A stretch of DNA of 64,000 nt, taken from assembly GCF_014646915.1 (NCBI RefSeq), contig NZ_BMOE01000001.1, positions 214,568 through 278,567 of the forward strand, given 5' to 3'. Made by a program: the position numbers and the translations under genes. The number at the start of each line of letters is the position of its first letter. Positions within the stretch are counted from its first letter, which is position 1. Below, in pieces: positions 30,323 to 40,588 of this stretch. The DNA comes from Deinococcus aquiradiocola (GTDB taxonomy: Bacteria; Deinococcota; Deinococci; Deinococcales; Deinococcaceae). The notes beneath the pieces are model-generated. The model searched no databases and had not been told where the DNA came from. It saw nothing but the letters and a program-made list of their open reading frames with translations.

Positions 30323-30913
30323 TCAGCGCTGCGTGTTGACCGTCACACCGTTCACGGTGCCGCTCGACGTGACCTTCACGGCGCGGCCCACGTCGATCAG
30401 CAGGCCGTTCCAGCCGGGCTTCAGGTTCGCCTGGAAGCCGCGTGCGGCGCCCACCTGCGACGCGCTGCTCGCGAAACTCACCACGAGCACCGACTTGCCC
30501 ACGAATGCCGACGTTTCCTGCAGTCCCTCGGTGTCGTCGCGGCGGCCGTTGCCGTTCCCGTCGCCGTACACGTAGAAGCGCAGTTCCGCGATGCTCGCCT
30601 GCCCCTGGACCGTCACGGGCTCCAGCACGCCCGGCCAGAAGATCGCGTCCGGGCGCAGCTGCACCAGCGTCCGCTGGGGCGGCAGGACGCTCGGCAGGTC
30701 GATGCTGAAACGGCTGCCCGTGACGGGCACGCTCGCCAGTTCCGACACCGGCTGACCGCCCGGGTCCATCGTGAACCCGCCGATGCGGGCCTGCGCGGGC
30801 AGGGGACCGCTCACCGTGCCGCTCACCGTCAGTCCGTTCAGGGTGCCGCCGGACTGGGCGGCGGTCAGACTGGTCGTGGCGGCCAGCAGCAGGGCCAGCA
30901 GGGTCCTCTTCAT
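30323..30913 (-). CDS. Exported protein with EF-hand-like loop, unknown function
   Basis: A 196-residue exported protein. A clear signal peptide MKRTLLALLLAATTSLTAAQ is followed by two beta-rich halves. The centre holds YGDGNGNGRRDDTEG (about residues 118-132), an Asp/Asn-rich loop of the dockerin or EF-hand type that could bind calcium. The C-terminal part repeats themes of the N-terminal part (GTLNGLTVSGTVSG against SSGTVNGVTVNTQR). Minus-strand TATACT (30925-30920) lies six bases from ATG 30913, giving a leaderless mRNA and fixing this start over a longer frame. Confidence 0.65.
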   Translation of the reverse strand: MKRTLLALLLAATTSLTAAQSGGTLNGLTVSGTVSGPLPAQARIGGFTMDPGGQPVSELASVPVTGSRFSIDLPSVLPPQRTLVQLRPDAIFWPGVLEPVTVQGQASIAELRFYVYGDGNGNGRRDDTEGLQETSAFVGKSVLVVSFASSASQVGAARGFQANLKPGWNGLLIDVGRAVKVTSSGTVNGVTVNTQR

Positions 30914-31007
30914 GCCCAGAGTATAGGCCGCGAAGCTGACGGCCCGGTGACGGCCCCTCACGCGGCCCTGAGCGTGCCCTCACGCGGCACGCACCCAGCC
31001 GCGAGGG

Positions 31008-32255
31008 TCAGAACCTGTAGCCTTTCGGGACGACCACGATGCCGCTCTCGGTGATCTTGAAGCCGCGCGCCGCGTCCTCCTCGGCGTTCAGGCCGATACG
31101 GGTTCCCTCGGGCACCTCGACATCCTTGTCGATGATGGCCCGGCGGATGTGCGCGTTGCGGTGCACCTCGACATTGTCGAACAGCACGCTGCTCTCCACC
31201 AGCGAGTAACTGTGCGTGCGCACGGCGCGGCCCAGCACGCTGTCACGCACGGTACCGCCGCTGATGATGGTGCCGCCCGCCATGATGCTGTTGAACGCCT
31301 GCCCCTTGCGGCCCTCGACCTCGTGCACGAACTTCGTGGGCGGCGAGAACTCGCTGCTGGTGCGCAGCGGCCACTGGTGGTTGTACAGGTCGAATTCCGG
31401 CGAGACGCTCACGAGGTCCATGTTCGCCTCGTAGTACGCGTCGAGCGTCCCCACGTCCTTCCAGTACGTGTTCGCGATGCCTTCCTGACCGGGAATCGGG
31501 TTCTTGTGGAAGTCGTAGGCCTGCACCTTGTACCCGGCCGCGAGCGCGTGCGGGATGACGTCCCCGCCGAAGTCGAACCCGGCCAGGTCGCCGCCCATGT
31601 TGGTGTTCAGCAACTCGTCGAGCGCCTTGCGGGAGAAGATGTAGTTGCCCATGCTCGTCAGGGTCGTGGTGGGGTCACCGGGAATGCCGGGCGGGTTGGC
31701 GGGCTTCTCGAGGAACTCCGTGACGCGCCAGTTGTCGTCCACCTGCATCACACCGAACCGGTGCGCTTCGGTCTGCGGCATGGGGTACGCGGCGATGGTG
31801 ACGTCCGCGCCCGCGTCGATGTGCTGCTCGACCATGTGCCGGATGTTCATCTTGTAGATGTGGTCGCCGCTGAAGATCGCGACGTAATCCGCGTCGTAGT
31901 TGTCGATCAGGTGCATGTTCTGGTACACCGCGTCCGCCGTGCCGCGGTACCAGACGGGCCCCAGCTCCTCGAAGCGGTACATCTGCGCGGGCACCAGCGT
32001 GATGAAGTAATCGCTGAGGAACGTCCCGAAACGCCAGCCGCGCTGGATGTGCTCCGTGAGGCTCTGCGCCTTGAACTGCGTCAGCACGTAGATGCTGAAG
32101 ATGTCGCTGTTCATGAAGTTGTTGATCGCGAAATCGATGATGCGGTACTTGCTGCCGAACGGCACGGCCGGCTTGGAGCGTTTCAGGGTGAGTGGTGAGA
32201 GACGGCTGCCCTGCCCGCCCGCGAGAATCATGCCCAGAATGCGTGCTGATTTCAT
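31008..32255 (-). CDS. glgC: Glucose-1-phosphate adenylyltransferase
   Basis: GlgC makes ADP-glucose for glycogen synthesis and is the usual control point. The 415-residue protein has [16 protein letters not shown] (pyrophosphorylase motif, about residues 8-23), [27 protein letters not shown], the FSGDHIYKM metal site and a C-terminal left-handed beta-helix ([16 protein letters not shown]). ATG 32255 follows GAGGGGGATGTT. In the 292 bases upstream I see no gene and no convincing promoter. No other glycogen gene is nearby. Confidence 0.96.
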   Translation of the reverse strand: MKSARILGMILAGGQGSRLSPLTLKRSKPAVPFGSKYRIIDFAINNFMNSDIFSIYVLTQFKAQSLTEHIQRGWRFGTFLSDYFITLVPAQMYRFEELGPVWYRGTADAVYQNMHLIDNYDADYVAIFSGDHIYKMNIRHMVEQHIDAGADVTIAAYPMPQTEAHRFGVMQVDDNWRVTEFLEKPANPPGIPGDPTTTLTSMGNYIFSRKALDELLNTNMGGDLAGFDFGGDVIPHALAAGYKVQAYDFHKNPIPGQEGIANTYWKDVGTLDAYYEANMDLVSVSPEFDLYNHQWPLRTSSEFSPPTKFVHEVEGRKGQAFNSIMAGGTIISGGTVRDSVLGRAVRTHSYSLVESSVLFDNVEVHRNAHIRRAIIDKDVEVPEGTRIGLNAEEDAARGFKITESGIVVVPKGYRF

Positions 32256-32547
32256 AACATCCCCCTCGTGACCTGCTGTCGCGGTGCTTGTCCGCCTGAT
32301 TCGTGATGTCGGGCCGGAGTGCGGCGCGCACGCCTGCGCCGTGGACTTCCCGTGCTTCATCCCGCGTGGTCCGGTCGAGCCGGGCACACTGGCCTGTCAT
32401 GGATACCGTCCAGCCCGGTACGCACAGCATACCGGCAAGGGGTGGCCCCGCCGCAAGTGCATGAGGAGCAACCGCAGAAACACTGAAGCGCGTTCCGGCC
32501 CGGCAGGGCCGCGGAGTGCGGGGGCCGGGGTGCCGTGCGCGTGCCGT

Positions 32548-33750
32548 TCAGTTCCCGCCGAGGGCGTCCAGCAGGCCGAGCGCCTCCAGCAGCCGGTCGG
32601 CGTGCACGCGGATCGCGGCGCGGAGCTGCTGCGCCTCGAACTGCACGCGCGCCAGCGAGAGCGGGTCGCCGCCCGCGCCGCTCAGCTGCGCCACGCGGCG
32701 CTCCAGCTCCTGCGAACGCTGCCGCAGCGCCGAGAACTGCATCTGGTGCTGCCGGGCCGTGTTCAGCGTGTCCTGCAGCAGCGCGGCCGCCTCGCGCTCC
32801 ACCTGCGCGAGCGCCTGCTGGGCCTCGCGCACGCGCGGGTCGCTGTCGGCCGCGTCGCCCGCCTGCCACTCGGCGTAGTTCAGGGTGTGGCGGGCACGCA
32901 GCACGTTCGGGTGCAGCTGCACGCTGATGCTGAGCCGCTGCGCTTCCAGGTCGATGTCCGGCACCAGGGGGGCCACGTCCGCGAACTGCTCGTCTGCGAG
33001 CGGCGCGAACACCTCCAGGAAGGCGCGCGTCTGCGTGAGCATCAGGCGGTTGTGCGCGAGCTGCGTGGTCATGGAGCTGTTGTTGCGCCCGTCACCGGGC
33101 ACGTTGCCGCGCCGCTGCGCCTGCTCCGTGAACTTCAGTTCGCTCTCCAGTTCGCGGACCGTGAGGTCCAGCAGGCGTTCCTGCGCGCGGGCGCTGCGGA
33201 CCTGTTCGGCCATCTCGGCGCGGGCGTGCTCGGCGCGCATGCTGCTCAGTCGGTCCTCGGCCTCCCAGCGGCGCAGTTCGGCGTGCGTGGCCTGCACGTC
33301 CCACTCGGCGGCGCGTTCCAGGCCCGCGAGTTCCGGTGTGACGCGGATGGCGTCCAGGGAGCGCTGCGCCGTCTCGCTGTGCACGCGGGCGAGCAGCAGC
33401 GGCAGGTCGTGCGCGCGGCGGCCCCACTTGACGGGCGCGCGGACCGGTTCGGCGTTCGGGTCCGGTTTGACGGGCGCGGGGGCCGTCTGCATGAACAGCG
33501 ACAGGGACTGCGTGGCGGCCTCCAGCCACTTGTCGGCGCGGGCGTCGCCGAGGTCCTCGCGCAGCGTGCCGTACATGTCCTGCAGCACGGCCACCACCTC
33601 GCGCGGCCCGAAGGGCTGCATGGCGGGCCAGCCGCGCCGGGTGACGGCCGCCTGCACGAGCGTGTCGGCGCGGCGCAGGCCCATCTCGGGGCTCAGTGTC
33701 TGCCGCAGCCAGTCGCGGTACGGGTCGCTGCTCAGGCTGCTGACGTTCAC
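32548..33750 (-). CDS. Coiled-coil protein of unknown function, coupled to the RNA methyltransferase gene
   Basis: Not recognised. From GTG 33750 the protein has 400 residues: an N-terminal globular part ([19 protein letters not shown] and [21 protein letters not shown] segment), then from about residue 150 a long heptad-patterned region with many Arg, Gln and Glu ([54 protein letters not shown]). The composition suggests a long helical hairpin. The GTGA overlap with the upstream methyltransferase shows translational coupling. No signal peptide or membrane segment, so it is cytoplasmic. Confidence 0.65.
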   Translation of the reverse strand: MNVSSLSSDPYRDWLRQTLSPEMGLRRADTLVQAAVTRRGWPAMQPFGPREVVAVLQDMYGTLREDLGDARADKWLEAATQSLSLFMQTAPAPVKPDPNAEPVRAPVKWGRRAHDLPLLLARVHSETAQRSLDAIRVTPELAGLERAAEWDVQATHAELRRWEAEDRLSSMRAEHARAEMAEQVRSARAQERLLDLTVRELESELKFTEQAQRRGNVPGDGRNNSSMTTQLAHNRLMLTQTRAFLEVFAPLADEQFADVAPLVPDIDLEAQRLSISVQLHPNVLRARHTLNYAEWQAGDAADSDPRVREAQQALAQVEREAAALLQDTLNTARQHQMQFSALRQRSQELERRVAQLSGAGGDPLSLARVQFEAQQLRAAIRVHADRLLEALGLLDALGGN

Positions 33751-34565
33751 GCGCCCCTCCCGGCGCGCCGCTGCCTGAGCGCCTCGTACAGCACGAGCGC
33801 ACCTGCCACGGACACGTTCAGGCTGTCCGCCTGCCCCTGCATGGGAATCCCGACGCGCACGTCCGCCTGCTCGCGCCAGTGGGCGGGCAGGCCGTCGTGC
33901 TCGCTTCCCAGGCACAATGCCACGCGGCCCGTGAGCGGCGCGTCCCAGTACACGGTGCTCGCCTCGGGCGTGCACGCCACCAGCCGGAAGCCGTGCCGCC
34001 GCAGCCACGCGAGCGCGTCCGCCTCGGGCAGGCCCGCCACGGGGCGCGAGAAGACGCTGCCCTGGCTCGCGCGGATCACGCCGGGATTCCCGAGGTCCGT
34101 GCCGTCCCCGACCACCAGGACGGCGTCCACGCCCACCCCGTCCGCCGTGCGCAGCAGTGCCCCGAGGTTCCCGGGTTTCTCCAGCCCCATCAGCAGCAGC
34201 ACCAGCGTGTCCTCGCCCGGCTCCGGCAGGGCGGGCCGGAACGGTTCGGCGAGCGCGAGCAGGCCGTCCGGGTTCTCGCGGTGACTGGCCTTCTCGAAGG
34301 GCGCGCGGCCCAGCACCGTCACGTTCCCGGCCGCGTCCTGCAGCGCCCCGGCGACCTCGCGGGCCTCGTCGCTGTACAGGTCCGGGCACACGAACAGCTG
34401 CCGCAGCTGCACGCCCGCCTCGTGCGCGCGGCTCAGTTCACGCGCGCCCTCCACGAGCCACACGCCTTCCGCGTCGCGTTCACGGCGGGACTTGAGGCGC
34501 ACGAGGCGTTTGACCTGGGGATTCTGCAGGGAATGGACGGGTTCCGGAACTGACATCACGGCCAT
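33747..34565 (-). CDS. TrmH/SpoU family RNA 2'-O-methyltransferase
   Basis: A 272-residue SPOUT methyltransferase acting on tRNA or rRNA. The N-terminal substrate-binding domain contains [20 protein letters not shown] (quoted within family range). The knot domain shows [32 protein letters not shown] and [22 protein letters not shown] in pieces, the three SpoU motifs. The rRNA or tRNA target is not predictable. ATG 34565 or 34556 are both possible; the longer frame upstream is not family-like. The stop overlaps the start of the coiled-coil protein. Confidence 0.9.
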   Translation of the reverse strand: MAVMSVPEPVHSLQNPQVKRLVRLKSRRERDAEGVWLVEGARELSRAHEAGVQLRQLFVCPDLYSDEAREVAGALQDAAGNVTVLGRAPFEKASHRENPDGLLALAEPFRPALPEPGEDTLVLLLMGLEKPGNLGALLRTADGVGVDAVLVVGDGTDLGNPGVIRASQGSVFSRPVAGLPEADALAWLRRHGFRLVACTPEASTVYWDAPLTGRVALCLGSEHDGLPAHWREQADVRVGIPMQGQADSLNVSVAGALVLYEALRQRRAGRGA

Positions 34566-34722
34566 TATGACGCGTGGGGCCAGGGCCGCGCCGTACGACG
34601 CTCCGCCCGCACGGCGCACGGGCCGAGAGGCTGTGAGATCCGCGTCAGGCGGACCTGATATCGTGGGCTGTCCGGCACGCGGGCGGTGCCGCGCGGCCCG
34701 CCCCCGCGCCCGAAAGCTCCCC

Positions 34723-35088
34723 ATGACCGCACCCCCTCCACCCGACCCCGCCCCGACCGGCCGCGACGCCCGCGCCCTGCCCGCCGTGTGGATGCGCGCG
34801 CTGGTGTCGGTGCTGCTCCCGCTCGCGTGGCTGGTGTTCGGGCTGACGCTCGGCGAGTCCCTGCACGCGCGGCAGGCGCTGGCGTCGCAGACGAGTCCGG
34901 CCCTGCCGGAACTGCGGCCCGTCCCGGTTCCGCAGCCCAGCGTGGGCGGTCCCGGTCAGGTCAGTGAGGCGCCCGCCCCGGCCCTGCGCGCATGGCCGCG
35001 CCCGCTCGCCGTGCCGCGCCTGCACGCGGTCCCCGGCGTCCAGCCGCGCCTCGTGACGCTCGGCCGCCTGAACCTCGACGGCGGCTAG
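34723..35088 (+). CDS. Small single-span membrane protein, unknown function
   Basis: A 121-residue protein with a Pro-rich N-terminus, one hydrophobic segment ([17 protein letters not shown], about residues 28-44) and a Pro/Ala-rich extracytoplasmic tail ([16 protein letters not shown]). No family recognised. It starts at ATG 34723 with only a weak ribosome site (CGAAAGCTCCCC). It lies 120 bases upstream of secDF on the same strand and may be cotranscribed, but composition alone does not suggest a function. Confidence 0.5.
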   Translation: MTAPPPPDPAPTGRDARALPAVWMRALVSVLLPLAWLVFGLTLGESLHARQALASQTSPALPELRPVPVPQPSVGGPGQVSEAPAPALRAWPRPLAVPRLHAVPGVQPRLVTLGRLNLDGG

Positions 35089-35208
35089 GAACGCCCGGAC
35101 GGCCGCCCTCCCGGTGTGCCCGGTCCCCTCAGGGGCCGACGCTGGCGTTCGCGGCGGCCCCCGCGCCCGCCCCTCCACTTCCCGCCTCACCTCAGCCCCG
35201 GAGACCTC

Positions 35209-37491
35209 ATGTCCCTGATGAACCCCAACCAGAAGCGTCGCCCCACGCCGAAACGCAAGGCGCCGCCCGCCAAGGCCAGTCCCACCACCACCTTCATGCT
35301 GCTCGCCGTGCTGCTCCTCTCGCTGCTGTTCGTGTGGCGGCCCTGGGAGCACAAGCAGAACCTCTGGACCCTCAACGACAGCAACTACCAGTTCGTGACG
35401 CTGGGCCTCGACCTGCGCGGCGGCCTGCGGATCGCGCTGTCGCCCGAGAGCGGCACCGCCACCCGCGAACAGCTCGACCAGGTCAAGACGATCATCGAGA
35501 ACCGCATCAACTCGCTCGGCGTGACCGAACCGACCGTGACCGTCGCGGGCGGCAAGCGCGTCGTGGTCGAGATCCCCGGCGCGACGCCCGCCCAGCAGGA
35601 CCGGGCGCGCAGCATCATCCAGCAGCAGGCGAAACTGGAGTTCCGGATCGTCAACCAGGGCGCGAAGCCCGACGCGGCCCTCCAGCAGAAGAACCCCGAC
35701 AGCAGCGGCTACGCCCTCACGGACCTCGGCCCGGTGCAGGCGACCGGTGAGCTGATCTCCAACGCGAGCGCCGGCACCGACCAGTCCGGCCGCTGGATCG
35801 TGCAGGTCACCAACAACAGCAAGGGCGCCACCGCCTTCGGGGACTTCACCGGCAAGAACGTCGGCCGTCTCATGGCGATCGTGCTCGACAACCAGATCAA
35901 GAGCGTCGCCACCATCCAGTCGGCGCTGTACAACTCCTTCCAGATTTCCGGGACCTTCACGCAGGAGCAGGCGAGCCAGCTGGCCCTCGTGCTGAAGTCC
36001 GGCAGCCTGCCCATCAAGATCAAGATCGACGAGGAGCGCGCCATCGGGCCGAGCCTCGGTGCGGACGCCATCCGCAGCGGCGCCATCGCCGCGCTCGTCG
36101 GGATCGCGCTGGTGTTCGTGATGCTGTTCTTCTACTACGGCCTGTGGTTCGGTCTGGTCGGCGCGCTCGGCCTGCTGTTCTCCAGCGTCATCATTCTCGG
36201 CCTGCTCGGCGGGCTGGGCGCGACGCTCACGCTGCCCGGCATCGCGGGTCTCGTCCTGACGATCGGTGCGGCCATCGACGGGAACGTCATCTCCTTCGAG
36301 CGCATCAAGGAAGAACTGAAGATCGGCAAGGGCATCAAGAACAGCATCCAGGCAGGCTACGAGCACTCCACCATGACGATCCTCGACGTGAACGCCTCGC
36401 ACCTGCTGTCCGCGCTGGCGCTGTACGCGTACGCGAGCGGCCCCGTGAAGGGCTTCGCGGTGACGCTGATCATCGGCGTGGTCGCGTCCGCCTTCTCGAA
36501 CCTGGTGTTCGCGAGGTGGATGCTGCAGTGGCTGTCGCGCCGCCGCGACTTCACCGCGCCCGCCCGGATCGGCGTGCCGCACTTCGACTACATCAAGGTC
36601 GCGCCCATCGTGACGAGCATCTCGCTGCTCCTCGCGCTCGGCGGGGCGGTCCTGCTCGGCGTCCGCGGCCTGAACTACGGCGTGGACTTCACGTCCGGCA
36701 CGAGCCTCACCGTGCGCGCCGACACCAGCACCGACGTGGAGGCCGTCCGGACCGCCGTGACCGGGGCAGGCATCGCGAACGTGACCGCGCAGAACTCCAC
36801 CATCCAGCGCAGCCTCACGCCCGGCATTCAGGGCGCGCAGTACACCGTGAAGGTCCCGCAGCTCAACGACACGCAGATCAAGGCCATCTCGGCCCGCATC
36901 TCGGCCCTGCCGGGCGGCCAGGTACAGCAGACCGAGACGATCGGGCCGGCCGTCGGGCAGGAACTCACCACGCAGACCATCTACGCCGTGCTGCTGGGCC
37001 TGGCGCTCATCCTGGCGTACGTGTGGTTCCGCTTCGATCTCGTGACGGGGGCCGGGTCGGTGTTCGCGGTGTTCCACGACGTGGCGATCGTGATGGGCCT
37101 GTACAGCCTGCTGCACCTGGAGTTCGGGATCGCGACGGTCGCGGCGGTCCTGACCGTGATCGGGTACTCGCTGAACGACTCGATCATCGTGTCGGACCGC
37201 ATCCGTGAGAACCACAAGGTCATGCGCGGCCAGACTTCGCGCGCCATCGTGAACGGCAGCATCAACCAGACGCTGTCTCGGACCGTGATGACCTCGGTCT
37301 GCACGCTGCTTCCCCTGCTCGCGCTGCTGGTGTTCGGCGGTCCGGTGCTGCGCGACTTCTCGATCGCGATGATCGTGGGGATCGTGGTGGGGACGTACAG
37401 CAGCATCTACATCGTCTCGCCGATGATCGTGTTCTTCGAGGAGCGCAGCCAGAACCGCGGCAAGGGCACGCCCGCGCCCGTCAAGAGCTGA
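35209..37491 (+). CDS. secDF: Protein translocase subunit SecDF (fused SecD and SecF)
   Basis: A 760-residue fusion of SecD and SecF, the proton-driven partner of SecYEG that helps pull preproteins across the membrane. SecD features: first membrane span LLAVLLLSLLFVW, the signature TLGLDLRGGLRIAL, P1 head domain, and the membrane part with GIAGLVLTIGAAIDGNVISFERIKEEL (in parts). SecF features start near residue 450 with FDYIKVAPIVTSISL, GVDFTSGTSLTV and IGYSLNDSIIVSDRIREN. About 12 membrane segments in total. Start ATG 35209 follows CCGGAGACC. It ends with a typical terminator. Confidence 0.96.
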   Translation: MSLMNPNQKRRPTPKRKAPPAKASPTTTFMLLAVLLLSLLFVWRPWEHKQNLWTLNDSNYQFVTLGLDLRGGLRIALSPESGTATREQLDQVKTIIENRINSLGVTEPTVTVAGGKRVVVEIPGATPAQQDRARSIIQQQAKLEFRIVNQGAKPDAALQQKNPDSSGYALTDLGPVQATGELISNASAGTDQSGRWIVQVTNNSKGATAFGDFTGKNVGRLMAIVLDNQIKSVATIQSALYNSFQISGTFTQEQASQLALVLKSGSLPIKIKIDEERAIGPSLGADAIRSGAIAALVGIALVFVMLFFYYGLWFGLVGALGLLFSSVIILGLLGGLGATLTLPGIAGLVLTIGAAIDGNVISFERIKEELKIGKGIKNSIQAGYEHSTMTILDVNASHLLSALALYAYASGPVKGFAVTLIIGVVASAFSNLVFARWMLQWLSRRRDFTAPARIGVPHFDYIKVAPIVTSISLLLALGGAVLLGVRGLNYGVDFTSGTSLTVRADTSTDVEAVRTAVTGAGIANVTAQNSTIQRSLTPGIQGAQYTVKVPQLNDTQIKAISARISALPGGQVQQTETIGPAVGQELTTQTIYAVLLGLALILAYVWFRFDLVTGAGSVFAVFHDVAIVMGLYSLLHLEFGIATVAAVLTVIGYSLNDSIIVSDRIRENHKVMRGQTSRAIVNGSINQTLSRTVMTSVCTLLPLLALLVFGGPVLRDFSIAMIVGIVVGTYSSIYIVSPMIVFFEERSQNRGKGTPAPVKS

Positions 37492-37544
37492 GCCTGGAGC
37501 GGCCCGGTGGCCGCGCCGGAGCTCACGGTTCCGTTTCTCATGTT

Positions 37545-37568
37545 CCCCCGCCGCGTGCGGGGGTTTTT
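37545..37568 (+). terminator. secDF terminator
   Basis: CCCCCGC (37545-37551) pairs with GCGGGGG (37557-37563) over a five-base loop, with TTTTT directly after. The rest of the 324-base gap to the next gene holds a possible promoter for the endopeptidase: TTGACG (37673-37678) and TAAACT (37702-37707), but their spacing is too long for one another. Confidence 0.85.
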
Positions 37569-37815
37569 CGTGTGTGTGTGCGGGTGCGGCGGGGCGGGGG
37601 CGGGTGTGGTCGGGGTTTAGGTGAGGCTCATGCAGGGGCGGCATGATGACCGGGCCGGTCGAGGCGCGGCGTTTGACGCTCCCGATCCGCGAACATTAAG
37701 CTAAACTTCATGCTGTGTCGGGCGGGACGGGTGGACTCACCGCCTCCCACCGCCGCGAGTGTGACTGAACACCGGACGCCGCGTGCCCCTGGCCCGCCCC
37801 CGGATGGAGATCCCT

Positions 37816-39177
37816 GTGATTCATCAACCCCTCTCTGGCCCGGTCCGCACCGTTACCCTCATCAGCCTGGGCCTGATGACCCTCTCGGCCACCGCGCACG
37901 CCACCTCTCCCGTCCTGGAACACGCCCTGCCGCAGGTCACCCTGCGCGCCCCCGGCCTGACCCTCCCCGCGCACGTCGCCCCCACCCGGCCCGGCGCGGT
38001 GTACGTCGTCGCGCGCGCGGGCGACACCGCGCAGGCCATCGCCGACAGTTACGGCGTGGACGTCTCCGCCCTGTCCACCGCCCGGCCCGGCCCGCTCCCG
38101 GCAGGCGCGGTCGTCGCCGTGTCGCTGCGCAACGCCGTCACCGAGGACGGGCAGCTGCCGCCCGGCGTGCAGGTGTACACCGTGCAGGAGGGCGACACCA
38201 TGGCGGGTGTCGCCGCGCGGCACGGTCTGAGCGTCACGGAACTGCTGAGCGCCAACCTCAGCCGCGAGACGCTCGACCGCCTCTCGGTCGGCGAGCGGCT
38301 GTTCATCCCGGACGCTCCGGGCCTGCTCGTCCGCATCAAGGACGGCCAGACCGTGCAGGGCCTCACGCACGCGTACCGCGCCGACCCCGCCCGCGTCGCC
38401 CTCGCGAACGGCATCGGCCTGCCGAACGAACTGCACGTCGGCGACTACCTGCTGCTGCCCGGCGTGATCGCTACCGGCTTCCGCGACCAGCTGATCGCTC
38501 GGCAGGAACGCCAGAAGGAAGCGGCCCGGCAGGCGCGCGTCCAGGCGCAGTACGAGAAGTACCTCGCGTACCAGGACAAGGTCAAAACCCAGAAACTCAA
38601 GCGCCAGTACGCCATCCAGGAGCAGTACGAGAAGTACCTCGCGTACCAGAAGAGCCCGCAGCGTCAGGCGCTCATCGCGAAGTACGAGGCGCAGGCCCGC
38701 TACGACGCCGCCCAGCGGGCTGCGGCCCTGCAGGCCCGGGCGGTCGCCAGCGCGCCGCGCGGCAGCACCGTCCGCGCCGCGTCGAGCGGCTCGGTCGGCG
38801 GGGGCCTCATCTGGCCGCTGCGCAGTTACCGCATCACCAGCCGCTTCGGTGAAGAGGACATCGAGTTCCACAAGGAGTTCTTCCACGGCGGCGTGGACCT
38901 CGCCGCGCCGTACGGCACGCCGATCTACTCGGCCGCGTCCGGCACCGTCACCGAGAGCGGCTACGGCGCCTTCGGCAACAACGTGTACACCGACACCGGC
39001 GAGGCCCTCATCATCTACGGTCACATGAGCCGCACGGCCGTCAGCGTCGGGCAGCACGTGCAGCGCGGCGACGTGCTCGGCTACGTCGGCTGCTCCGGCA
39101 TGTGCACCGGCCCGCACCTGCACTTCGAGGTGCGTCTCGGCGGGCGGCCCGTGAACCCGCTGGGCCTGCTGCCCTGA
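37816..39177 (+). CDS. LysM-containing M23 family metallopeptidase
   Basis: An exported peptidoglycan endopeptidase, 453 residues from GTG 37816. Signal peptide to about residue 29 (VTLISLGLMTLSATAHA). Three LysM-like repeats follow (VYVVARAGDTAQAIADSYGV, VQVYTVQEGDTMAGVAARHG, LLVRIKDGQTVQGLTHAYRA). A charged linker contains YEKYLAYQ twice, and the C-terminal M23 domain has HGGVDLAAPYGTPIYSAASG and the zinc motif GPHLHFEV. The usual Ser/Thr-rich loop before the HxH carries two cysteines here (GCSGMCTG). GTG 37816 is preferred because GGATGGAGATC precedes it at normal spacing; ATG 37804 and GTG 37783 are in frame. Confidence 0.88.
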   Translation: MIHQPLSGPVRTVTLISLGLMTLSATAHATSPVLEHALPQVTLRAPGLTLPAHVAPTRPGAVYVVARAGDTAQAIADSYGVDVSALSTARPGPLPAGAVVAVSLRNAVTEDGQLPPGVQVYTVQEGDTMAGVAARHGLSVTELLSANLSRETLDRLSVGERLFIPDAPGLLVRIKDGQTVQGLTHAYRADPARVALANGIGLPNELHVGDYLLLPGVIATGFRDQLIARQERQKEAARQARVQAQYEKYLAYQDKVKTQKLKRQYAIQEQYEKYLAYQKSPQRQALIAKYEAQARYDAAQRAAALQARAVASAPRGSTVRAASSGSVGGGLIWPLRSYRITSRFGEEDIEFHKEFFHGGVDLAAPYGTPIYSAASGTVTESGYGAFGNNVYTDTGEALIIYGHMSRTAVSVGQHVQRGDVLGYVGCSGMCTGPHLHFEVRLGGRPVNPLGLLP

Positions 39178-39187
39178 TGGACGCGCC

Positions 39188-39574
39188 GTGAGGTCCGTCG
39201 AGTGCCCCACCCTGCTGGTCGTCGACGACGAGGTGCAGATTCTGGAACTGCTGCACCTGAGTCTCACCGCGCGCGGCTTCTGCGTCACGACGGCCACGTC
39301 CGGGCAGGAGGCGCTCGCGGCCGTGCAGCGGGACCGCTTCGACCTCGTGGTGATGGACGTGCTGATGTCTCCCTGGGACGGTTTCGACACGGCGCGCCGC
39401 ATGCAGGAGCTGAGCGGCTGCCCGCCCATCGTGTTCCTGTCGGGCGTGAGCGGTCAGGCGCAGCAGGAGATCGGCGCGCGGCTCGGCGCGGCGTACCTCA
39501 CCAAGCCTTTCCGGCCGTCGCAGCTCGTGGAGATCATCCGGCGGGTGCTGAACCTGCCCCCGCAGACCTCCTGA
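39188..39574 (+). CDS. Receiver-only response regulator
   Basis: A stand-alone phosphoacceptor domain of 128 residues. Acidic pair Asp13-Asp14, phosphorylation site Asp57 in LVVMDVLMSPWDGF, switch Ser85 in VFLSGVSG and Lys106 in YLTKPFRP are all in place. There is no output domain and no histidine kinase nearby, so it must act through protein partners or a phosphorelay. GTG 39188 lies ten bases after the endopeptidase stop, so the two are likely cotranscribed; control of cell-wall hydrolysis is possible but unproven. Confidence 0.88.
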   Translation: MRSVECPTLLVVDDEVQILELLHLSLTARGFCVTTATSGQEALAAVQRDRFDLVVMDVLMSPWDGFDTARRMQELSGCPPIVFLSGVSGQAQQEIGARLGAAYLTKPFRPSQLVEIIRRVLNLPPQTS

Positions 39575-39636
39575 AGCGCTGACGCCCTGAAGCGGGCCGC
39601 CCCACCAGGGCCAAACTGGCACCACTGCAATCCCTG

Positions 39637-39673
39637 AACTGGCCTTAATCATGGGGCCAGTTTTCGGTATGCT
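39637..39673 (+). promoter_or_regulatory. pdxS promoter with candidate operator
   Basis: TATGCT (39668-39673) lies six bases before ATG 39680, giving a leaderless mRNA. The inverted repeat AACTGGCC (39637-39644) and GGCCAGTT (39655-39662), with ten bases between, covers the -35 region and ends five bases from the -10. A related half-site AAACTGGC lies at about 39613-39620. The geometry is that of a dimeric regulator site; which regulator is unknown. Confidence 0.5.
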
Positions 39674-39679
39674 GCCCGC

Positions 39680-40588
39680 ATGGACAACATCACCCAGACC
39701 GCCACCATCCAGATCAAGACCGGCTTCGCCGAGATGTTCAAGGGCGGCGTCATCATGGACGTCGTCACGCCCGACCAGGCCCGCATCGCCGAGGCCGCCG
39801 GCGCGACCGCCGTCATGGCACTGGAACGCGTTCCCGCCGACATCCGCAAGGACGGCGGCGTGGCCCGCATGAGCGACCCGCAGATGATCCGCGGCATCAT
39901 CGGCGCCGTCAGCATCCCCGTCATGGCGAAGGTCCGGATCGGGCACTTCGTGGAAGCGCAGATCCTGCAGTCGCTCGGCGTGGACTTCATCGACGAGAGC
40001 GAGGTCCTCACGCCCGCCGACGAGGCCTTCCACATCGAGAAGTCGAAGTTCAAGGTCCCGTTCGTGAACGGCAGCAAGAACCTCGGCGAGGCCCTGCGCC
40101 GCATCGGTGAGGGCGCCAGCATGATCCGCACGAAGGGCGAGGCGGGCACCGGGAACGTCGTGGAGGCCGTGCGTCACGCGCGCACCATCCTGGGCGAGAT
40201 CCGCAGCGTCCAGGCCCGCCCGACCGAGGAACTCATGACGGTCGCCCGCGACCTGCAGGCCCCGTACGAACTGGTGCGGTACGTGCACGAGCACGGCACG
40301 CTGCCGGTCGTGAACTTCGCGGCGGGCGGCATCGCCACGCCCGCCGACGCGGCCCTGATGATGCAGCTCGGCCTGGACGGCGTGTTCGTGGGCAGCGGCA
40401 TCTTCAAGAGCGGCGAGGGCGACCTTGCCAAGATCGAGAAGCGCGCGCGCGCCATCGTGAAGGCCGTGACGCACTTCGACAACCCCGACGTGCTGGCCGA
40501 GGTGAGCACCGACCTGGGCGAGCCGATGGTGGGCATCAACCTCGACACCCTGGAACTCAAGGAACGCCTCGCCACGCGTGGCTGGTAA
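39680..40588 (+). CDS. pdxS: Pyridoxal 5'-phosphate synthase lyase subunit PdxS
   Basis: PdxS condenses ribose 5-phosphate, glyceraldehyde 3-phosphate and ammonia into pyridoxal 5'-phosphate. The 302-residue protein has [19 protein letters not shown], the active-site Lys region [16 protein letters not shown] ([12 protein letters not shown] here), [23 protein letters not shown] in parts, and the [19 protein letters not shown] phosphate loop. Length is typical. It overlaps pdxT by 11 bases. Confidence 0.97.
   Translation: MDNITQTATIQIKTGFAEMFKGGVIMDVVTPDQARIAEAAGATAVMALERVPADIRKDGGVARMSDPQMIRGIIGAVSIPVMAKVRIGHFVEAQILQSLGVDFIDESEVLTPADEAFHIEKSKFKVPFVNGSKNLGEALRRIGEGASMIRTKGEAGTGNVVEAVRHARTILGEIRSVQARPTEELMTVARDLQAPYELVRYVHEHGTLPVVNFAAGGIATPADAALMMQLGLDGVFVGSGIFKSGEGDLAKIEKRARAIVKAVTHFDNPDVLAEVSTDLGEPMVGINLDTLELKERLATRGW

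Noticed and set aside
39575..39636. A small gene between the response regulator and pdxS
   Set aside because: No start with a ribosome site or -10 box and no coding pattern was found in this spacer.
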